Assembly (NCBI GenBank): GCA_949752735.1
Contig: OX457036.1
Coordinates: 7,423,192-7,487,191, forward strand
Length of the DNA stretch: 64,000 bases
Reading direction: 5' to 3'
DNA from: Lumbricus terrestris
Lineage: Eukaryota; Annelida; Clitellata; Crassiclitellata; Lumbricidae
The translations under genes and the position numbers were made by a program. This document shows, one piece after another, positions 33,457 to 43,159 of the stretch (positions within the stretch are counted from its first letter, which is position 1; the number at the start of each line of letters is the position of its first letter). The notes beneath the pieces were generated by a model, which saw nothing but the letters and a program-made list of their open reading frames with translations, did not search any database and was not told the DNA's origin.

Positions 33457-34432
33457 ATTTTGCTGGGCATTAGCGTTGGTTTCGCACAAGTTAATTCATT
33501 TAATCTATGGATTTATATAGCGCTACTTCCAATAAACTACTCAGAGGTGCTCTCAGTTCAGCCACGGTGAGAGAAAAAAAACTTCAGAGATTTATGAAAC
33601 AAAGTTTGACTGGTCAGATGTAATAAATGCAGCTTTGAAGGGAGGTCATTCCCATGGGCGTAACTTTCCCCGTAAAAGTGGTGGTGACTCTTCCTTGGCA
33701 CACAACTTCTCAGTTCAATTTTTTTCCTCGGTTTCCTTTACCCCAGTGATTCATTCTCTAACTTCATTTTTATTGCCCACCTCGTGTATTAGAGTCGTTT
33801 TAAGGAGCAAAATTTAAATATATCCTTCCGGTATGTATAGTTTTAAAGATTTAAAATGCATGATGAAATCTTTTAAGTTGCTAACGATTGAACATTGTTC
33901 AAATTTTTAAGCTTCATTTATGCACATGGTGTTATTAGGATCCTAGAAATTTGTTTTCATTGCATTGTATAATTTCTGTATAGTCGTCAACGGCCATTGA
34001 TGTCATAGGACGACGTTAAACTGTGTGAAAAATAATATGTATAGTTTTAATCATGTAATCATGTTGGCAAAATTGGTCTATAACCCCTGCAAGAAAGAGC
34101 TAACCTGTAATTATCGTTGTGGTATTGTGGGCTTGTTTAAATACTAGCGTAGATTTAAAATATCTGCCTTAATATTTTGTCAAATTCAAACACAAATTTT
34201 AAGGCTATACCCTGGTATTTGTCTTGGACAGGAAGAAGAGTTTTAAAACCAGTTCACACAGCAATTCAATTCATAACAGGAATCAAAAATTGTGAAGCTG
34301 GACCAGAAATTAATCGTTACGCCAATATTATTAAGCTCTCCCTTATTTTGAGCTCTAGGTTAAAAGTCTACGCTGAGAATTTCTGGCTCACATTTAAACG
34401 CCATCTGTTTCAAAAATTATAATAATATACCT
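33457..34432. other. No gene seen; SINE-tail fragment at left
   Basis: 33495-33570 carries 'tttatatagcgctacttc' and 'ctactcagaggtgctctca', a fragment of the SINE tail family. An 81-codon open frame at 34177-34422 has no recognisable motif. Confidence 0.4.
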
Positions 34433-34903
34433 TGTTGGGTTCAGTGGCCGTCTACGGGGTATGATTAATAGAATAAGGTCCCACTTTAGATGAAATAAAC
34501 ATAGATTTATTCAGAAGCGAGCATTATATACAGCGTAATAGACAAAACGTTACCGTCTAGTAGATACGAAGTCGAACAGACCATAGAACTCAGTACGAAC
34601 GACAGCACGGCAGACAAGGCTAACGGAGCCAAGGAAGACGGATGAACGGCCAGACCGCCAACAGGGCGAGACGGCGACGTAGAAGAAGAAACCTGCAGGT
34701 TCACTCGCATGACCACGAGGAAGAAACACCGCCAAACCGCTCAACAAGAGACAGGACCCACGCTCACCACAGACCACAACGGAAGGGACCTAATGCACGA
34801 CCGCCGGCCCTTAAGTAGGCAACGTCCCTCCTACACACCCACGTGACCAAGTAAGAGAGAGAGTACGGAAGAGCAGAAGGGCCGTAGACATCCAATGGCT
34901 ACA
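34433..34903 (-). repeat. 3' LTR (in element orientation)
   Basis: On the plus strand starts TGTTGGGTTCAGTGG and ends CCAATGGCTACA; 471 bp, the same as 40631-41101 base for base by eye. Confidence 0.93.
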
Positions 34904-34920
34904 TATCCCCCTCCCAAAAG
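34904..34920 (-). other. Polypurine tract
   Basis: Minus strand reads CTTTTGGGAGGGGGATA directly before the 3' LTR, as needed to prime second-strand synthesis. Confidence 0.75.
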
Positions 34921-35288
34921 CTTGAGGAGTCCTGAGGGGACGACGAAATAGAACAGTAAACGCTACGCCTACAAGTCCTCAACCGAAAGAATCGCCAAGC
35001 ACTATATCGTTACAAGTTAACGTACTAAGCAATTCATGTATCGCAACAACTAACGCAGCACAAAAACACTAACTAATGCATCATACGAAGCAAGCAACTG
35101 AGAGTTCATATAATTCAAGCAATTCAAAAGTTCGAATCTTATATAGTCACAAAAAAAAATTTGGACACAAAACGTGTATCAAAAATGAACCAAAAAGTAT
35201 CTTTGGCCAAAGCCATATAAGACTAAACTAACAGAGTTAACCCCTCAGCCCATCACAGAACCGATTCAACAAACAAGAACCCCCAACT

Positions 35289-35456
35289 CTTTGAAGATTT
35301 TCACACTTTTTCTGGAAAGTGACTGACCGACGCTTGCATGACACCCACTGAAGTGTTCATGTCAACCATTTTCTTTGAAGATTTTCACACTTTTTCTGGA
35401 AAGTGACTGACCGACGCTTGCATGACACCCACTGAAGTGTTCATATCAACAATTTT
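35289..35456 (-). repeat. Two 84-bp direct repeats in the element's 3' untranslated part
   Basis: Units 35289-35372 and 35373-35456 both start with 'ctttgaagattttcacactt' and differ at very few bases. They lie between the gag-pol stop and the polypurine tract. Confidence 0.9.
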
Positions 35457-35588
35457 CTTTGATTTCTGACGATGACAGATGACTGAAGAAGAACGCAACA
35501 GAGAGTGTCTCTGTCACGCTCGAGGACGTCGATGACAGAATCCCTGCCGAGACCCCAATGACTAGGCCTCAACAGGATCCCAACAACG

Positions 35589-38500
35589 TCACTGCGACGG
35601 ACGGCTGAGAATGTCTGGCAGAACATTTAACTTGCCAGGCCGATGTCGAATGTCGAGATTGTATTGTTCGAGTTCCAGACTCCATCGAAGGAGCTTCATG
35701 TTTTTATTGGCCATCTGATGGATGAACTGTAGCGGCTGATGGTCCGTGTATACCAGGACGAGGGCCGACCCGAAGTACACACTGAAGGCCCGCAGCGCGA
35801 CCATCAGAGCCAACGCCTCCTTTTCGATCGTCGAGTATCGGACTTCATGCGTCAGAAGCTTCCGGCTGATGTAGCAGATCGGATGTTCCAAGCCGTCGTG
35901 CATCTGAAACAAGCAGGCTCCCACACAGAATTGAGATGCGTCAACACCAACACAAAACTGTTTAGAAAAGTCAGGAGGTCTAAGAATAGGTCGAGAAGCA
36001 AGACGAGATTTCAAATCAACAAAGGCATTCTCTGCTTCCTCATTCCATCTAAAAGGACTCCCTTTCTTCGTTAATGCCGTAAGCGGCAAAGCAATGTCAG
36101 AGTAATGAGGTAAATAACGCTTATAATACCCCGCAAGACCAAGAAACGATTGCACCTGTTTCTTATTACTAGGTCTGGGAAAACGTAACACAGCCTCTAC
36201 CTTCTTTACCCGTGGCTGTACACCATCCACTCCAATGTGGTGACCCAAAAAATCCACTTCCGCATTAGCAAAGACACATTTAGCTAAGTTCAAAGTCAAG
36301 CATGCATCTGCAATCCTACTCAACACCTTACGCAAGTGTATCAAATGATCAGACCATTCCAAACTGAAAATGATTATATCGTCCAGATACGCATCACAAA
36401 AATCATCCAATCCATTCAAAACTTTCGTAATCAACCTTGAAAATGAAGCAGGCGCATTTTTCAATCCGAAGCTCATGAATTTCCACTGGTAATGACCCTT
36501 CGGGGTTACAAAAGCAGTCAACGGGACTGAATCAGGATGCATTGGAATCTGCCAATACCCTTTGGTCATATCCAATTTCGTCAAATAGCGGGATTTTCCC
36601 AGCCGATCAATTAAGACCTCCACCCGGGGCATCGGAAATGGATCCGCTACGGACAGACCGTTCAGTTTCCTGAAATCCGAACATAAGCGATCCGTACCGT
36701 CTGGCTTAGGAACCATGACAATCGGAGCCGCCCAAGGACTCTCAGATTCCTCTATGATCCCAGCCTTCAACAACTGTTCCACCTCTTTCTCCACCTTAGC
36801 CATCCGCTCAGGATTCAATCGATAAGGGGATTGTCGAACAGGACGAGCACCTTCGACCAATTCAATTCGATGTGACACCATATCAGTTTTACCCGGTAAC
36901 GTACTAAACACATGTGCAAAGTCATGCAAAACATCACGTAATTCATCACGACATTCAGCAGACACATCACATTGTAAGACTTTATCCTCCAAAGTCAACT
37001 CAGTCACCTTCACATCTGCATTTACCAACAACACAGAAGCAACCACATCATCCTTCGGTACATCATGCAACACATCCGCACGATCCACATACCGCTTCAT
37101 AAGATTCACATGTACCACTCGTTCTGTTTTCCTTCTATCCGGTGTACATACCAAATAGTCAACCGGACCCAGCCGACGCAACACCACATAAGGTCCACAA
37201 TATTTGGCCTGTAAAGGTTTACCCACCAACGGAATCAACAAAAGGACTTTCTCGCCTTCTTCAAAAGTGACAGCCCTCGAATGCTTGTCATACAGTTGCT
37301 TTGACTTAGCCTTAGCAACAACAGCATTTTCACCAGCCATTTGCAACCCAACACGCATACGCTCACGCAATTGTAAGACATATTCAATCACATTCTTTCC
37401 AGACACTTCGTTCACAATATCTTTTGACAACCATGCCTCTTTCATCAACTGAAGCATACCTCGAACATCCCTACCATACATCAAGTCAAAAGCAGAAAAC
37501 CCAGTACTCTGTACAGGAACTTCTCGATATGCAAACAACACCCAAGGGAGCATAGTATCCCACGAACCCGGATATGTTTCAGCCAATGCCTTCAACATAT
37601 CTTTCATAGTACGATGGAAGCGTTCACAGGACGCATTCGTCTGTGGTCTATAAGGACTAGTCTTCAATTGTAGAATACCACATTCATGCACAAACACTTG
37701 CATCAAATCAGACATGAATTCACTTCCACAATCAGACAGAATTTCTTTCGGAAAACCGAACATCGTAAACACATCACATAAACATTTCGCAACATCCTGT
37801 GCCGTATGGGTCTTCAAAGGAAAAGCAAATGGGAAATGCGAGGCCAAATTAATCACCGTAAGTATAAATCTGTTACCCGTTAAGGCACAAACACTTAGGG
37901 GACCCACGATATCCATGGCGAGACGTTCAAACACTTCTTGCATAACAGGCACACTGACCATAGGCGCTCTATAATTCCTTGAACCTTTACCCAACCTCTG
38001 ACAAACATCACATGAACGACAGTACTCACGTACATCCTTATTCACAAGTGGCCACCAGAAATGTTTTAACAGTCTGTCTAATGTCTTCTGTGTTCCCAGA
38101 TGATCCGAAGCTGGTATATCATGTGCAACATGCAACATCTTCCTTCTCAATTGGCGTGGAACCACAATTTGTGACACACCCATACCGCATGGAGTTAATT
38201 TATCGTCCCACCGACGCACCAACACACCTTCAACCAATGTATACGGTTGTACACTGTCATCGCCTGTCGATTTATTTTCCGCCAGCGCAAACAATGGAAC
38301 CAAATCTGGACAATTTCTTTGCCTCATTATAAATTCAGATCTTGGAACACAGATCTCTGTCCAGTCGTAGTCAATACTTTCAGTCTGTGCAAATAAAGCT
38401 GCTAAATCACCGGGCTCTAACAGCGCTGGATCATTTGACACACCCAATAAATCACCCGTCAATAAAGTCCGATCGACCGACTCTATACTATGACCCAGAC

Positions 38501-40340
38501 TCGTCGCCTCCACGCGCGTCGGTTCAGTGCACACAGCGCTTATTGTCTCACTTCGTTCTGCTGCATATTGACGTGCTCTCGCTCTGGTCGTAATAGCCAC
38601 ATCAACAACATTACCAGCCAGCGCAATATCATTGCCGATTACCACTTGTACACCATTCAAAGGAAGGGAATCCATCATATAACAAAGAATTTCTCCTTTC
38701 ACAAATGCACACTCCACATTCAATTTCACCAACGGGCGCTCCATAATTTGCCCAGATATACCGCGCAGAAGCCTGGTCTCATTTAAGTGTACAAAATCAT
38801 GTTCATCCAACCATTCAGCAGAGACTAAAGATTGAAGTGCACCTGAGTCTCTCAGAAAATTACCAGCCTTGCGTTCATGCATATCATTAATGACACACCC
38901 ATTCACACAGAAAGGAGCATACATTTTATCGACATTTTCAATAGGCTTCTGAAAACTCTGTTCCTTAACAGGTGCCGACAAAGTTTGTACTAAACCCACG
39001 GGTTTCGGACCCCTCCAGTTTTCAATTTCAGGCCCCTCCTTTCTTTGTAATTTCCGGCATTGGGACCGAACATGCCCAGAAATTTTGCAGTACGAACACG
39101 TGACCTGCTCCCCAAATCCATCTACGTCATCATTTTGACGACTAGGCTGTTTAAACCCATACGTCCCTCTTTGAGGCGAACGCTTACACCATTTTGAATC
39201 ATGGCGCACACCTTCCTTGTGCCCAGAGCCCCGACGCTCCCACACATCTTTCTTCTCACTATCGTCAGATGAGAATCGGTTTGTACGCTCAGAAAAATTC
39301 CTTTGGAATCCCCCAGCATAATTACTCGGCCCCTGTTTATACAAAACAGCGTATTCATCTGCCATTCGTGCAGCACTCGCTACACTCTCAGGACTTTTGT
39401 CCAAAAGCCACCTGTGTACTTCTAGCGGTAACGCCTGTACAAATTGCTCCATCTGTATGACCTCTTTAAATTTAGCCAAATCATCCCACGAATTTGTACC
39501 CTCTATCCAACGCTGAAAAGGGATCTGCATACGATAGGCATAATTTGCAAAAGTCTCCCGTGGTTCTTTTTTCATCTCCCGAAATTTCTTCCGATAGAAT
39601 TCAGGTATCCGTTCATAAGCAGTGAGGAGCGCAGTTTTAACAATAGCATAATCAACACAATCATCCAGAGACAAAGACGCAAATACTTTTGCCGCCTTTC
39701 CCGACAGTTGTGGCTGTAAAAGGGATGACCATTTTTCCATCGGAATCTTATGCAATGCCATCGCCTGTTCGAATGCCGCAAAATAATGTTCAATATCTGA
39801 GGGGTCAAATTTAGGAACAAATTTCATTGCCGCCCCAAAACGAAAATCCTCCTTGGTCTGTACAGGTCGTTCTGTCACACCTCCTAATTCTACTCTCCTC
39901 ATTTCCATATCCAATTTCTGTCTTTCGACATCCAAATTCATCCTTTTCTCCTCCATGTCAAATCTTCGTTTCGTCTCCTCAGCCTCAGCTTCCATCTTCA
40001 TTTTCTCTTTCTCGATTTCAGCTGCCATTCTCATTTTCTTCTCCTCTGCCTCAGCTGCCATTCTCATTTTCTCTTTCTCCATTTCCCACTCAAATTCTCT
40101 GTCCTCTTTAAATTTCAGGCGCTCCATTTCGACGGCCTCTCGCTTCGCTTGTGCCCGAAGTTTCCACTCCTCACTTCCGTGTTTAGGCGACAACGCTTTT
40201 CTAGCCAACTTCAGTAATTGCGCTTTCGTTAAACCTTTAACGTCCTCACCCAACGTCGCACAATATTGTCTCAATTCCTCAACCGGCAAATCCACTATCT
40301 CGTCCCAGTCAAGAAGATTACCTTCCGCCGTCGACGCCAT
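35589..40340 (-). CDS. Gag-Pol polyprotein, Gag-PR-INT-RT-RNaseH order
   Basis: 1583 codons from ATG. Residues 1-60 form a SAP-like N-terminus and 60-155 a highly charged Met/Glu/Lys coiled coil. Residues 170-335 are a capsid region whose end (FKEVIQMEQFVQALP) looks like a SCAN domain. A CCHC knuckle has C415, C418, H423, C428. A retropepsin-like site LRDSGA sits at 496-501. The integrase zinc finger has H740, H747, C777, C780; the integrase core has D810, D870, E906 (35-residue spacing), and a GPY/F module is near 1049-1051. RT has YLDD at 1318-1321. RNase H has D1467, E1508, D1533. Everything is in one frame, so Gag and Pol may be made as one product or by unusual processing. The SCAN domain of vertebrates is thought to derive from Gmr1-like Gag. 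Confidence 0.93.
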   Translation of the reverse strand: MASTAEGNLLDWDEIVDLPVEELRQYCATLGEDVKGLTKAQLLKLARKALSPKHGSEEWKLRAQAKREAVEMERLKFKEDREFEWEMEKEKMRMAAEAEEKKMRMAAEIEKEKMKMEAEAEETKRRFDMEEKRMNLDVERQKLDMEMRRVELGGVTERPVQTKEDFRFGAAMKFVPKFDPSDIEHYFAAFEQAMALHKIPMEKWSSLLQPQLSGKAAKVFASLSLDDCVDYAIVKTALLTAYERIPEFYRKKFREMKKEPRETFANYAYRMQIPFQRWIEGTNSWDDLAKFKEVIQMEQFVQALPLEVHRWLLDKSPESVASAARMADEYAVLYKQGPSNYAGGFQRNFSERTNRFSSDDSEKKDVWERRGSGHKEGVRHDSKWCKRSPQRGTYGFKQPSRQNDDVDGFGEQVTCSYCKISGHVRSQCRKLQRKEGPEIENWRGPKPVGLVQTLSAPVKEQSFQKPIENVDKMYAPFCVNGCVINDMHERKAGNFLRDSGALQSLVSAEWLDEHDFVHLNETRLLRGISGQIMERPLVKLNVECAFVKGEILCYMMDSLPLNGVQVVIGNDIALAGNVVDVAITTRARARQYAAERSETISAVCTEPTRVEATSLGHSIESVDRTLLTGDLLGVSNDPALLEPGDLAALFAQTESIDYDWTEICVPRSEFIMRQRNCPDLVPLFALAENKSTGDDSVQPYTLVEGVLVRRWDDKLTPCGMGVSQIVVPRQLRRKMLHVAHDIPASDHLGTQKTLDRLLKHFWWPLVNKDVREYCRSCDVCQRLGKGSRNYRAPMVSVPVMQEVFERLAMDIVGPLSVCALTGNRFILTVINLASHFPFAFPLKTHTAQDVAKCLCDVFTMFGFPKEILSDCGSEFMSDLMQVFVHECGILQLKTSPYRPQTNASCERFHRTMKDMLKALAETYPGSWDTMLPWVLFAYREVPVQSTGFSAFDLMYGRDVRGMLQLMKEAWLSKDIVNEVSGKNVIEYVLQLRERMRVGLQMAGENAVVAKAKSKQLYDKHSRAVTFEEGEKVLLLIPLVGKPLQAKYCGPYVVLRRLGPVDYLVCTPDRRKTERVVHVNLMKRYVDRADVLHDVPKDDVVASVLLVNADVKVTELTLEDKVLQCDVSAECRDELRDVLHDFAHVFSTLPGKTDMVSHRIELVEGARPVRQSPYRLNPERMAKVEKEVEQLLKAGIIEESESPWAAPIVMVPKPDGTDRLCSDFRKLNGLSVADPFPMPRVEVLIDRLGKSRYLTKLDMTKGYWQIPMHPDSVPLTAFVTPKGHYQWKFMSFGLKNAPASFSRLITKVLNGLDDFCDAYLDDIIIFSLEWSDHLIHLRKVLSRIADACLTLNLAKCVFANAEVDFLGHHIGVDGVQPRVKKVEAVLRFPRPSNKKQVQSFLGLAGYYKRYLPHYSDIALPLTALTKKGSPFRWNEEAENAFVDLKSRLASRPILRPPDFSKQFCVGVDASQFCVGACLFQMHDGLEHPICYISRKLLTHEVRYSTIEKEALALMVALRAFSVYFGSALVLVYTDHQPLQFIHQMANKNMKLLRWSLELEQYNLDIRHRPGKLNVLPDILSRPSQ

Positions 40341-40612
40341 AGTAGTCTAACTGCGCAGACCAACAAACCAAAATTTTCCCAAAATTCCACCAAAAGAAAG
40401 GCGAACGACAGTCCACTTCAAGACCTTCACACGTGCAAAACGCACAAAATTTCGGCCTCCAACTCAAAACAATAGCCCAGGCCCCCACAAAACGAAATGC
40501 GACTTCGCAAAATTTCCGAAAAATACGGCAAAATTCACCAAAATTCCTGTGAAACACACGGAACAAAATTTCCAAAATTTGCCAACGGAATTACGCAAAA
40601 AACCGGTCAAAA

Positions 40613-40628
40613 GAACGGAGGGCCCCCA
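40613..40628 (-). other. Candidate primer-binding site
   Basis: Two bases after the 5' LTR the minus strand reads TGGGGGCCCTCCGTTC; TGG matches the complement of a tRNA CCA end. The primer tRNA was not identified. Confidence 0.4.
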
Positions 40629-40630
40629 TA

Positions 40631-41101
40631 TGTTGGGTTCAGTGGCCGTCTACGGGGTATGATTAATAGAATAAGGTCCCACTTTAGATGAAATAAACAT
40701 AGATTTATTCAGAAGCGAGCATTATATACAGCGTAATAGACAAAACGTTACCGTCTAGTAGATACGAAGTCGAACAGACCATAGAACTCAGTACGAACGA
40801 CAGCACGGCAGACAAGGCTAACGGAGCCAAGGAAGACGGATGAACGGCCAGACCGCCAACAGGGCGAGACGGCGACGTAGAAGAAGAAACCTGCAGGTTC
40901 ACTCGCATGACCACGAGGAAGAAACACCGCCAAACCGCTCAACAAGAGACAGGACCCACGCTCACCACAGACCACAACGGAAGGGACCTAATGCACGACC
41001 GCCGGCCCTTAAGTAGGCAACGTCCCTCCTACACACCCACGTGACCAAGTAAGAGAGAGAGTACGGAAGAGCAGAAGGGCCGTAGACATCCAATGGCTAC
41101 A
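40631..41101 (-). repeat. 5' LTR (in element orientation)
   Basis: 471 bp, identical by eye to 34433-34903. It would carry the promoter for the minus-strand transcript. Confidence 0.93.
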
Positions 41102-41105
41102 ACCT

Positions 41106-41779
41106 AAACAAAAATATGTTGCATGCACTCGTTATATTCATGAGTCTATTAATTGTGTTGTGAAAGAAATATAATTATGATGCTGCTGTTTTATGTTGCA
41201 ACGTTATATAGATATTCGTTTTATTGACAAAATAACCGATCGACATAACGCGACAGTTAAAAATCTTTGCTAATCAAAGAAAGGTGGACACAAAGTCCAT
41301 AAACACAAAGAAAATTTATATTTCTGGAATTTTTCGCCTAGGCCCTATCCCTAACCGGCGCATGGTGTACCCCATATGCACAGTTTGAGAACCCTCTGCG
41401 CTGTACCCCTTCCCAATATACAAACCTAGGATAAACTCATGCAGGTGAGAATTCTCTCACTCCCTTCATTCTCACTCTTTACCCTTTTGTCTCTCTCGCT
41501 GGTGAACTCCACGATCTTTCCACTCACGGAAAACTAAAACAATTTTTAAAACAGCTCTTTCACAAATTTTTATCCAGATTCTTCCTATTCTATTCTTGCT
41601 GACCCTTTCCCCATAGTCTATTCCAACATTCTTTGGGCGGGGTGGGTAAAGGTACGAAGGTCCCGTCAAAAATATTTTGATAATAATGATTCCAGACGAT
41701 TTTGTTAGGCATGCCATGTACTGCCTCGGAGCCATAACGATTTGTTGGAGAGAATTTCTTCATGTTTCCTCCCCAAATT
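41106..41779. other. No gene seen right of the LTR element
   Basis: AT-rich. One 87-codon minus-strand frame (41472-41735) has no recognised motif or paralogue in this window. Confidence 0.4.
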
Positions 41780-42064
41780 TGAAGTGGTAGGGAATTCCTT
41801 CCCTTCGCTCCTTAAAAGGCTAAGTCCCGTCCTAAAAATGCCATCCGGGTATTTTATACATGCAAAACTGAAATATTTCGACGTTTTTTGACCGGATGAC
41901 TAAAAAAGGTCTCAGAACTTTTTGCGGATGAAATGAAAAATTTCCATCAGATTTCGGGCGGATGGCTAAAAGAATGGTCGTCAGAAATTTTGGCGGATGA
42001 AAGTGGATAATTTCCTCCGGGAGGCTTCAGCCACCCTCTCCATAACTGGAATCCTGGCGCCGCC
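41780..42064. mobile_element. MITE, CAGTGGCGGCGCCAG family, left end unclear
   Basis: The right end GGCGCCGCCACTG (to about 42068) and two copies of the 'gactaaaa...gtcgtcagaa' module (41895-41990) identify the family. The left end near 'aagtggtaggg' is eroded and the target duplication is not clean. Confidence 0.5.
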
Positions 42065-42069
42065 ACTGA

Positions 42070-42362
42070 ATTTGGCCAGGATCACTCTAGATAATCAATC
42101 CAGCTTCTGCTTATGCAAGAATTCCTCTAATCAATCTCGTTTCTTTGCGGCATTAATTATTTTTTATCAAAATCACTTCTAGGCCTATGTAAGTAAAACT
42201 TATTGTTCATCAATCCAGCTTCGATATCAGCTGGATTGTTTTATTAAAAATTATTTTCATCAATCTGACTTCTATTTAGCAATAATTATTTTCGTCAACC
42301 CAAATTGTATTTGGGCCAAAGCTGAAACCTGTGCAATGGCGAATAATTTCCAACGCTAAAGG
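42070..42362. repeat. Inverted fragment of the unit 1 minisatellite
   Basis: Read on the minus strand it matches 22190-22450 ('gctttggcccaaatac', 'tccagctgatatcgaagctg'). Its outer end (42336-42360) is the inverse of 33431-33456 (ctttagcgtt..aaattattcgccat). Confidence 0.7.
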
Positions 42363-42479
42363 CCGGTTTTACCGACTGCCCTACAACCGAGAAATATCGG
42401 CGTTGTCTGGCAGCTAAGCGAGCCCGTGGAACTAGAAGTTGCCCCTTTATATCAGAGCGAAGAACCAGACGCACGATGT

Positions 42480-42670
42480 GTTTTTTATTCCATCCAACAA
42501 TTCTTGGCCATTCTTCTCCATGGAAACATTTAAAATGCCTCAAATCTTTCAATTTCTGCCTTTCTCATTCTCCATGTTTCTGCTCCATATAACGTCACGC
42601 TCCATACGAGGCTTATTACCATTCTCTTCTCTAGATCCATTTTCAAACTTCAACTTAGATCCATTTTCAA
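42480..42670 (-). pseudogene. Non-LTR retrotransposon remnant, unit 2
   Basis: Paralogue of part of 23563-23763, with an extra direct repeat of 'agatccattttcaaacttca' (42629-42678). No open frame remains. Confidence 0.55.
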
Positions 42671-43159
42671 ACTTCAACTTATCATTATGCTTCTTTCTTG
42701 GTAAATTTCTTGGGTGATATACCACAGTTTCATTTTTAAAAGTTCTTACTGCATAACAGAATGAGCCATGTATGAAACGTGTTATTTGTAATGTTTTTTA
42801 CTATGCGGTCCTACTATCTTGTACATTGTTGGGAACACTAAGTTTGATTTGAATTTGAATCATTATTTCCTTGTAGGCTTATTGGTTGTACCTAGTCTTT
42901 GTAGTGGTAGTTGGGGTGGTAGGAGTAGCTAATAGTGATGTAGTTTTGTACTGGAAATGGTTGGTGTAGAAGTCTTAGGGCAGAATTTATTGTCTGTTTC
43001 TGTATCCATCTCATTTACCATCTATGCATCCTAGACATTATACTAGAATATTATTTGTAGAGTTTACAAAGCCCACTGCCAGGAAGCCATTATACAGGTG
43101 CGGTAATTTTCTAGAGCTAATAGTTCTGGAATGCTTTTATGTTGTGTTGAAGATATAAG

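Larger units (their letters stand above)
34433..41101 (-). mobile_element. Complete Gmr1-like Ty3/gypsy LTR retrotransposon
   Basis: 6669 bp, transcribed right to left, with two 471-bp LTRs that look identical and a 4-bp target duplication acct (34429-34432 and 41102-41105). It has a 290-bp leader, one uninterrupted gag-pol frame, a 685-bp 3' untranslated part and a polypurine tract. Integrase precedes RT, the order described for Gmr1-like elements of deuterostomes. No env. Identical LTRs and an open frame mean recent insertion and possible activity. Confidence 0.93.

Noticed and set aside
39853..40350. 165-codon plus-strand frame over the retrotransposon
   Set aside because: Shadow of the coiled-coil part of gag on the other strand.
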